A stretch of DNA of 21,428 bases, from assembly GCA_009746045.1 (NCBI GenBank), contig RPFO01002212.1, forward strand, positions 1 to 21,428, written 5' to 3'. Shown piece by piece: positions 16,953 to 21,428 of this stretch (position 1 is its first letter; every line of letters begins with the position of its first letter). The position numbers were made by a program, and so were the translations under genes. The notes beneath the pieces were generated by a model, which saw nothing but the letters and a program-made list of their open reading frames with translations, was not told where the DNA came from and did no database searches. This stretch comes from Mesostigma viride (Eukaryota; Streptophyta; Mesostigmatophyceae; Mesostigmatales; Mesostigmataceae).

Positions 16953-17672
16953 TTGCCTAACAAGCAGAATTTACTAGCTGACCTAATTTATGCCGACGAC
17001 ATCACGCTCATCGAGAAGCCGGAGTCTGCCCAACTTTGGCTGGACTGCCTGGCGCTCGAGGCTCGGGCGGTTGGTCTAGAAATCAGCCCCAAAACGGAGG
17101 CCCTGGCCCTCGGCATGGCAGGGCCCCCACCCACACTCCGCCTCTTAGACGACACCGAGGTCAACTACCGGCCTCCTTCAGGCCGCTTCAAGCTGCTCGG
17201 CAGTTGGCTTCCCGACTGCGAGGACGACATGACGACACGGATCGGCATGGCGTGGGCGCACCTCCATGACCACCGCCGCTGGTGGAGCAACCCCGCCCTA
17301 CCCCGGATCGTCAAGCGTGACCTCTTCAAGGTCGTCATTCTGACGATCCTGACCTACGGCGCCGAGACGTGGGCACTGATGCAGGAGCTGGAGCAACGAC
17401 TCGACGGCGCCGTCACCAAGATGCTGCGCAAGGCCCTTAACATCCCCTTTGGTTTGCACATTAGTAATGAGGATTTGTACGCTGATTTGCCCTATGTTTC
17501 CCACATTATTAGGCACAGGCGCCTGGGCCTAGCCGGGCACCTGGCCCGCACAGATCAGGTAGATACCTCAGATAGACTAGCTGGCCCCAAGCCCGCCCAG
17601 CCTGGGCGATATGTCCTAACCTGGCGTGCCCCCGCGCGCGCGGCAGGGCTGCCACCTGTGGACTTTTCGTGA
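16953..17672 (+). pseudogene. LINE reverse transcriptase, C-terminal fragment
   Basis: 239 codons. The first few residues (MPNKQN) are at or beyond the truncation point. The YADD catalytic box is at residues 13-16, GLEISPKTEAL at about 41-51, and FKLLGSWLPDCEDD near 79-92. RIGMAWAHLH, LTYGAETWAL and RRLGLAGHLAR are typical of the region after RT in many LINEs. The frame ends at TGA 17670-17672, but the next frame reads WTFRDRLGM, which copy 1 also shows, so a single-base shift near 17650 has cut off a slightly longer C-terminus. Upstream RT motifs and the endonuclease are missing, so it is inactive on its own. Confidence 0.82.
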
Positions 17673-18022
17673 TAGACTCGGCATGGACATGTGCTACACT
17701 AGACGTGACGGCTCACCCCCGGGCAGCCTCCTGGTTTGTCTGTAATCTGGAGGCAGATGGTGCGCAAGGATAGATGGCAAGTAGTGATGAAGAAGACCAC
17801 CCCCAAGTCTGTGGGGCTCCGCGTGTGACCAAGTATGGCATTCATAGCGATTCGGGCTGCGGTGCCCACACCCCTGTAACTAGGACCTAGATAGCTTACA
17901 CCATCCATTCCATCCCATGTTCCCTCCCACTGAGGACTTACTATGCTCACGTGACGCCGTCACGTGTCTATTAATTAATTAATTAATTAATTAATTAATT
18001 AATTAATTAATTAATTAATTAA
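16957..18022 (+). mobile_element. LINE (non-LTR retrotransposon), copy 2, 5'-truncated
   Basis: It shares about 1 kb with copy 1 and begins abruptly in the middle of RT (near 16957), as is typical of LINE 5' truncation. It ends in a perfect hairpin and a (TTAA)13 tail. It is better preserved than copy 1: the RT and C-terminal frame is open for 239 codons. No convincing target-site duplication was found by eye. Confidence 0.82.
17948..18022 (+). repeat. LINE copy 2 3' end: perfect 8-bp hairpin and (TTAA)13 tail
   Basis: CACGTGAC-GCC-GTCACGTG (17948-17966) is followed by 4 bases and then 52 bp of pure TTAA repeat (17971-18022). Some LINE families (for example eel UnaL2) are known to use a 3' stem-loop plus tail repeats for RT recognition, and this has the same layout. 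Confidence 0.85.
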
Positions 18023-18153
18023 GTAGCTTCCATCATCATTCCGTCATCATTCCGTCATCGCGACTAGGAGAAGTGCACCACCCTTATGCTGGCATCTGCC
18101 ACCCCTATAGTGACCCTATAGTGACCGCGGCCTAGGATGGGTCTCACCCTTAG

Positions 18154-18175
18154 CCCTAAACCCTAAAACCCTAAA
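18154..18175. repeat. Telomere-like interstitial repeat (CCCTAAA/CCCTAAAA)
   Basis: CCCTAAA, CCCTAAAA, CCCTAAA in a row, preceded by the near-unit CCCTTAG. TTTAGGG is the plant and green-algal telomere type, and TTTTAGGG is the Chlamydomonas type. Only three units are present, so this is an interstitial remnant or a telomere-box-like element, not a chromosome end. Confidence 0.7.
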
Positions 18176-18289
18176 CCACTTGCAAAAACAGAAGTGCCCC
18201 TGCCACCACTGCTCACCAGGTTGTGAGATTTAGGCTGGCATCTGTCACCACCCCGGCAGTTGTGATGGTGTGTTGGGGTGTGACAAGGA

Positions 18290-18663
18290 TGGCGAAAAAT
18301 TGCACGTACTTACTCTTATATAAAGAACGCCCAATTTTTCGCCACCCTGCCACCCCTTGGCGCGGGTCATAGGAGGTGTTTGTCAAGGTGTGAGAGTGAT
18401 GGCGAAAAATTGCACGTACTTACTCTTATATAAAGAACGCCCAATTTTTCGCCACCCTGCCACCCCTTGGCGCGGGGTATAGGAGGTGTTTGTCAAGGTG
18501 TGAGAGTGATGGCGAAAAATTGCACGTACTTACTCTTAAGAAAAGAACGCCCAATTTTTCGCCACCTTCCCCCACTGGCCGGCGCTGAGGTGGCGTGGGT
18601 TGTTGGATGTGGCGAAAAATTGCACGTACTTACTCTTAAGAAAGACCGCCCAATTTTTCGCCA
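18290..18663. repeat. Four tandem units, each with a 13-bp perfect inverted repeat
   Basis: TGGCGAAAAATTG and its complement CAATTTTTCGCCA occur as pairs at 18290/18332, 18400/18442, 18510/18552 and 18610/18651 (start positions). All eight arms are identical. Loops are 29, 29, 29 and 28 nt and begin CACGTACTTACTCTTA in every copy. Their right halves vary: TATAAAGAACGCC in copies 1-2, AGAAAAGAACGCC in copy 3 and AGAAAGACCGCC in copy 4. Unit spacing is 110, 110 and 100 bp, and the linker before copy 4 is quite different from the others. It is a satellite-like array of hairpins. Function is unknown. Confidence 0.9.
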
Positions 18664-18982
18664 TGTCCTCGCAGGGTGAGGGAGCCGGCGAGGGCCGCGC
18701 GGCGGGGTGTGCAGAGTGTTAGGGTTTATTAATCTGGAAACTCAGACGACCTATGCAAGAATCCCACACGACCTGTGTCGATGCATAAGAGGTTTACTCT
18801 GGATTTTTAACCTGCAGTTAGAACTGCAATTCGAGACGAAATGAAAATTGTTTTCAGCATATATTGACGCGTTTTATACTGCATAAACGAATTCATTAAA
18901 AAATATAACACGTTTACATTCGTTATCAGCTCGACAAGAGCGAAAATGGCAAGCTCGTTGCCGTCGTCAACAAGACGACAAT
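18664..18982. other. AT-rich spacer at the edge of the virus-like region
   Basis: It holds a 7-bp inverted repeat TGCAGTT-AG-AACTGCA (18813-18828) and AT-rich sequence downstream of the minus-strand gene at 18983, where a transcript 3' end would lie. No gene is recognised. Confidence 0.4.
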
Positions 18983-19554
18983 CTACTCCTTGTCCTTGGA
19001 GTGTCCAGTCAGGCTCTTCACGTACGAGGCGGAGTTCTTCTTGTCGCCATGGCCGTGGGAGCTTGACGCTCCCTCGCGGCTCCTCTTCCTGCCATTGGAA
19101 GTGGCGGTCTTTGCGTCCTCGAAACCCTTCTTTACCTCCTCCCATGCCCTGTAGAGCGCAATGGGGGAAATGCCTGGCTGGCGCTTGGACTTGGAGAAGC
19201 CATTGAGGAATCGTCAACCATCTTAACGCACCCGTCGGCTTGGTCGAGGCGAATCCACTCGCAGCGGTCCTCGACCTTCCTCGGCTTTGCCGCATTCTTC
19301 TCGTAGACCACTCGACGCAAATTTTTGGCGTCTTGCGGTCGACATCGTCATATCCGGCGTCGTGAATCTTGAAGACCTCGCAGGTAGGTCCGGTGCCTCC
19401 AACAGCACCTTCGTTTCCGGGAAAGAAGGGAGACCTTGTGCGTCAGGTGTGCGAGCTGGTCGGATATCTTTGTCTGGCCGTCCTCGAGACCATCGAGGAT
19501 TTTTCCAAGCATTGCCAACGCCTTCTCGCAAGGCCCTGCGTTTCGGGAAGCCAT
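18983..19554 (-). pseudogene. Unknown minus-strand gene with several frameshifts
   Basis: The ATG at 19554 (GCCATGGCT, a strong Kozak-like context) starts MASRNAGPCEKALAMLGKIL, a likely short coiled coil that reads to about 19420. Protein-like sequence then moves to a second frame (GPTCEVFKIHDAGYDD), back to the first (VVYEKNAAKPRKVEDRCEW), and finally to a third (GISPIALYRAWEEVKKGFED), ending at TAG 18983-18985. The C-terminus is Lys/Arg/Ser-rich (NGRKRSRE) and could be a nuclear signal. No family is recognised. Strand and context put it with the virus-like genes to its right. Either the gene has decayed or the assembly contains indel errors. Confidence 0.5.
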
Positions 19555-19897
19555 GGCTACCGGCAGAGAGCTTGGCAACGTGAGATGCGTGACTTGCACG
19601 TGATTTTGCCTATTTGTGCACAATGTGCCAAGGTCCGTTACGTCTGCTGGCACGGCCTGGACAGGACGCGAAGGTGGCTGGACTTGTACAAGTGTCGAAC
19701 TTGGCTAAATTTCGGAGCGATGCAAGTCTAAGGTGGCCTCTACCACGTGGCGAGTTCTGGGACGTGAATTTAGGTAAAAAGACTCGTAAGCGTGCGAGTA
19801 ATCAACTGGGTCACTTGTCAAGCGCCTGAACGAAGATTCTAGAGTGTCCACGAGAGTGAATTTTCCGAAGCAACCACCCATATATGATGCGCAGAAA
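19555..19897. other. Spacer between two minus-strand genes
   Basis: No ORF with recognisable features is seen. It may hold the promoter of the gene at 18983-19554, but I see no clear TATA box. Confidence 0.35.
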
Positions 19898-20407
19898 TTA
19901 CTTGCCATGACAATTGCACTTGTTGAACCCGCGAATCTTTTCAAAACGTAGGATGCACAAAAAACCATTCGTCTGCAACGGGGGGAATTGAGTCTCGTTT
20001 CCGTCAAGTCTGTCAATGTACGACGCTCCTACCGTAATATGTCCTCCGTTTCTGAACAGGTGTGGGTTCTTTAAGTTAAAAAACGCGTGTTCGTTGATCA
20101 TGGCGTAAGAAAAGATGTCCCCGTCTGATCCAGCATTGACAGTCTCTGTGCATAAAACAATGCAATCCTGTTGGTTATGCTCACCACCGGAGAAACTCGG
20201 GGAAACAAGCCCGACAATAGCATGGTCCTCATCAAAAGGTACTGCGTCAACGTAGGCATAATGCACACCACCACGCCATGTACTGTCAATGATGGGCGCC
20301 CTCGGGTCTGGTTTGATTCTAAATTGACGTAACCCGGTGGTGGAGTCAATCACGTTTTCAGAGGCCTTGGAATCTAGCACTATTTGATAATAAGTTGGGT
20401 ATTCCAT
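19898..20407 (-). CDS. Putative virion protein, 169 aa, beta-rich (penton or minor capsid candidate)
   Basis: An intact ORF from ATG 20407 (MEYPTYYQIVLDSKASENV) to TAA 19898. The sequence alternates hydrophobic and polar stretches with many Gly, Asn and Asp turns (WRGGVHYAYVDAVPF, HAIVGLVSP, GGHITVGASYIDRL). This suggests an all-beta fold of about the size of a single jelly roll. There is no signal peptide or membrane segment. It begins 33 bp after the stop of the LamG gene on the same strand, and the gap contains AATAAA. Such tight packing is usual in viruses and uncommon in algal nuclear DNA. Small beta proteins of this kind occur beside capsid genes in polinton-like viruses and virophages, but I see no signature that proves it. 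A host gene of unknown role is the alternative. Confidence 0.55.
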   Translation of the reverse strand: MEYPTYYQIVLDSKASENVIDSTTGLRQFRIKPDPRAPIIDSTWRGGVHYAYVDAVPFDEDHAIVGLVSPSFSGGEHNQQDCIVLCTETVNAGSDGDIFSYAMINEHAFFNLKNPHLFRNGGHITVGASYIDRLDGNETQFPPLQTNGFLCILRFEKIRGFNKCNCHGK

Positions 20408-20440
20408 TGCTTTATTACAAATTGGAAGAGATAATAGTTT

Positions 20441-21428
20441 CTACGCTGGGATGGTGGCGGGAGTGCCCCACTTGGCCACGAGGTACCCGCGGATCCGTTC
20501 AAGTTCCGCTGACGTCTTGGCTGTGTTGTAGATAAGGATCTCGCCGATCCACCCGTCAAAGGCACGACTCGCGTTGGATGAGTCTCCTCCAATAGCGAGA
20601 TTTCCTGAACCAGTTGTAGGGTCCGATCCGATTCTGTTATAACCAGCTCTTCCGTCGAAGCGGGTGAAAAGTGCGTTTGTACTGCTGTTGCATGAAATCG
20701 CCATGACGTGTGCCTTGTTGTCAAAGAACTGAGCCCTGGTGCTCACGGTTTCGTATACACTACCGGGAGCGAATAGGAGAACGGTCTGTACCTCTGACTG
20801 ATAAGACATGAGATAACCATTGCCATCCGTCGATCCAAGCATATAACCTCTAATACCCGTATAACCCCCTATTTCTGGATACGTTGCAGTCGTTAGCTGT
20901 TTGGCGACTAGGAGGATGCTCGCACTGACCCCAATCGCGCTCCAGAAATTGCTCACGGACGCTAACAAGCCAGACCGCGAGTTGATAAAGCGGAGGGACC
21001 GTTTCGAGTTAAGCTCCGCCGCATCCAGCGTAGGACACTTGGTGGAAGTGGCCTGTGTCACGTGGTACCCATTCGGTCCCTTGTCTTTCACGCGCATCAC
21101 GTTCCCTCCTGCCGTGTTTTGCTGGGTTGTGCCCGACGCGTCGCTGAACACCGTGGCGCTGTCTGACGGGTCGTACCACGCAAACAACGCTGGGTCTGTT
21201 GCCGGGTTGTAATAGTACGTGAATGACAGCGTGTTGGATGATGCATTTCCAAGCCCTGACGTTGCGCCCGTCACGGCGCCCGCGCCCACGCTTACCGTCG
21301 TCGTGAAGTCCGACATGGTAGTGGTCACATCGAATGTGTACGTGGCACCGCTTCCCAGCAAGTTGGACACGGTTCCGTTGGTCACGGCGATGTCGCCCAA
21401 CGTGAACCCAGTGGACCGATGTGCTAAA
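20441..21428 (-). CDS. Ig-like plus LamG/ConA-like domain protein, N-terminus beyond the window
   Basis: The frame is open through the right edge, so the protein is partial, with 328 codons visible. The first visible part, TGFTLGDIAVTNGTVSNL and on to about 65 residues, has the look of bacterial Ig-like repeats found in adhesins, phage and giant-virus proteins. The rest is a LamG/concanavalin A-like jelly roll: LFAWYDPSDSATVF, VMRVKDKGPNGYHVTQATS, a central strand region, and the characteristic end WIGEILIYNTAKTSAELERI followed by RGYLVAKWG. Such proteins bind sugars or act as surface fibres on virions. It ends at TAG 20441-20443. Its neighbour starts 33 bp on. I infer a viral attachment or surface protein; a secreted host lectin is less likely but not excluded. 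Confidence 0.75.
   Translation of the reverse strand, partial: LAHRSTGFTLGDIAVTNGTVSNLLGSGATYTFDVTTTMSDFTTTVSVGAGAVTGATSGLGNASSNTLSFTYYYNPATDPALFAWYDPSDSATVFSDASGTTQQNTAGGNVMRVKDKGPNGYHVTQATSTKCPTLDAAELNSKRSLRFINSRSGLLASVSNFWSAIGVSASILLVAKQLTTATYPEIGGYTGIRGYMLGSTDGNGYLMSYQSEVQTVLLFAPGSVYETVSTRAQFFDNKAHVMAISCNSSTNALFTRFDGRAGYNRIGSDPTTGSGNLAIGGDSSNASRAFDGWIGEILIYNTAKTSAELERIRGYLVAKWGTPATIPA

Noticed and set aside
18103-18126. CCCTATAGTGA repeats resembling the reverse of a T7 promoter start
   Set aside because: Only the first 11 bases resemble it. The rest of the promoter is missing and the context is eukaryotic, so it is a simple 11-bp duplication.
18290-18663. CRISPR array
   Set aside because: Units are 100-110 bp with near-identical linkers in a eukaryotic setting, and there are no cas genes. 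The repeats are hairpins with conserved loops, not repeats with unique spacers.

Overview
The window reads as nuclear DNA of a eukaryote, most likely a unicellular alga or similar protist. It has no operons and no dense bacterial gene layout. It carries a gag-pol LTR retrotransposon with an integrase and a Ty1/copia-type reverse transcriptase (RT), two truncated non-LTR (LINE) copies, microsatellites, minisatellites and a short CCCTAAA-type telomere-like run, which is the type seen in plants and green algae. Its right end looks like the edge of an integrated DNA virus: minus-strand genes packed 33 bp apart, one with bacterial Ig-like and LamG/ConA-like domains. I cannot name a species.

Layout. 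1-5004: mostly non-coding, with a three-copy 162-bp tandem repeat (165-675), degraded coding-like pieces on the minus strand (1229-2982), an 8-bp microsatellite (3507-3560), a doubtful 100-codon minus-strand ORF, and a TATA box followed by a 53-codon ORF (4586-4853). 5005-13123: an 8.1-kb LTR retrotransposon. Two 593-bp direct repeats (about 7 mismatches by eye, no indels) flank a frameshifted extra ORF (5621-6583), gag (6652-7974, broken near its start, CCHC knuckle at its end) and a long intact pol (7978-11514). Its 3' non-coding part is about 1 kb. 13124-14575: a decayed LINE fragment that abuts the right LTR. 14576-16952: no recognised gene, but an A-rich stretch and two short tandem repeats. 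16957-18022: a second, 5'-truncated LINE copy ending in a hairpin plus (TTAA)13. 18154-18663: telomere-like repeats, then four tandem units each holding a 13-bp perfect inverted repeat. 18983-21428: three minus-strand genes of viral character, one of them frameshifted.

The most interesting system is the retrotransposon. Gag and pol share a frame and are separated by a single UGA followed by CUAG. This is the well-known leaky-stop context, and a stem-loop begins just downstream. That points to Pol made by stop-codon readthrough. The pol polyprotein also appears to carry its retropepsin-like segment between integrase and RT rather than between Gag and integrase. The second most interesting feature is the array of identical hairpin arms at 18290-18663.
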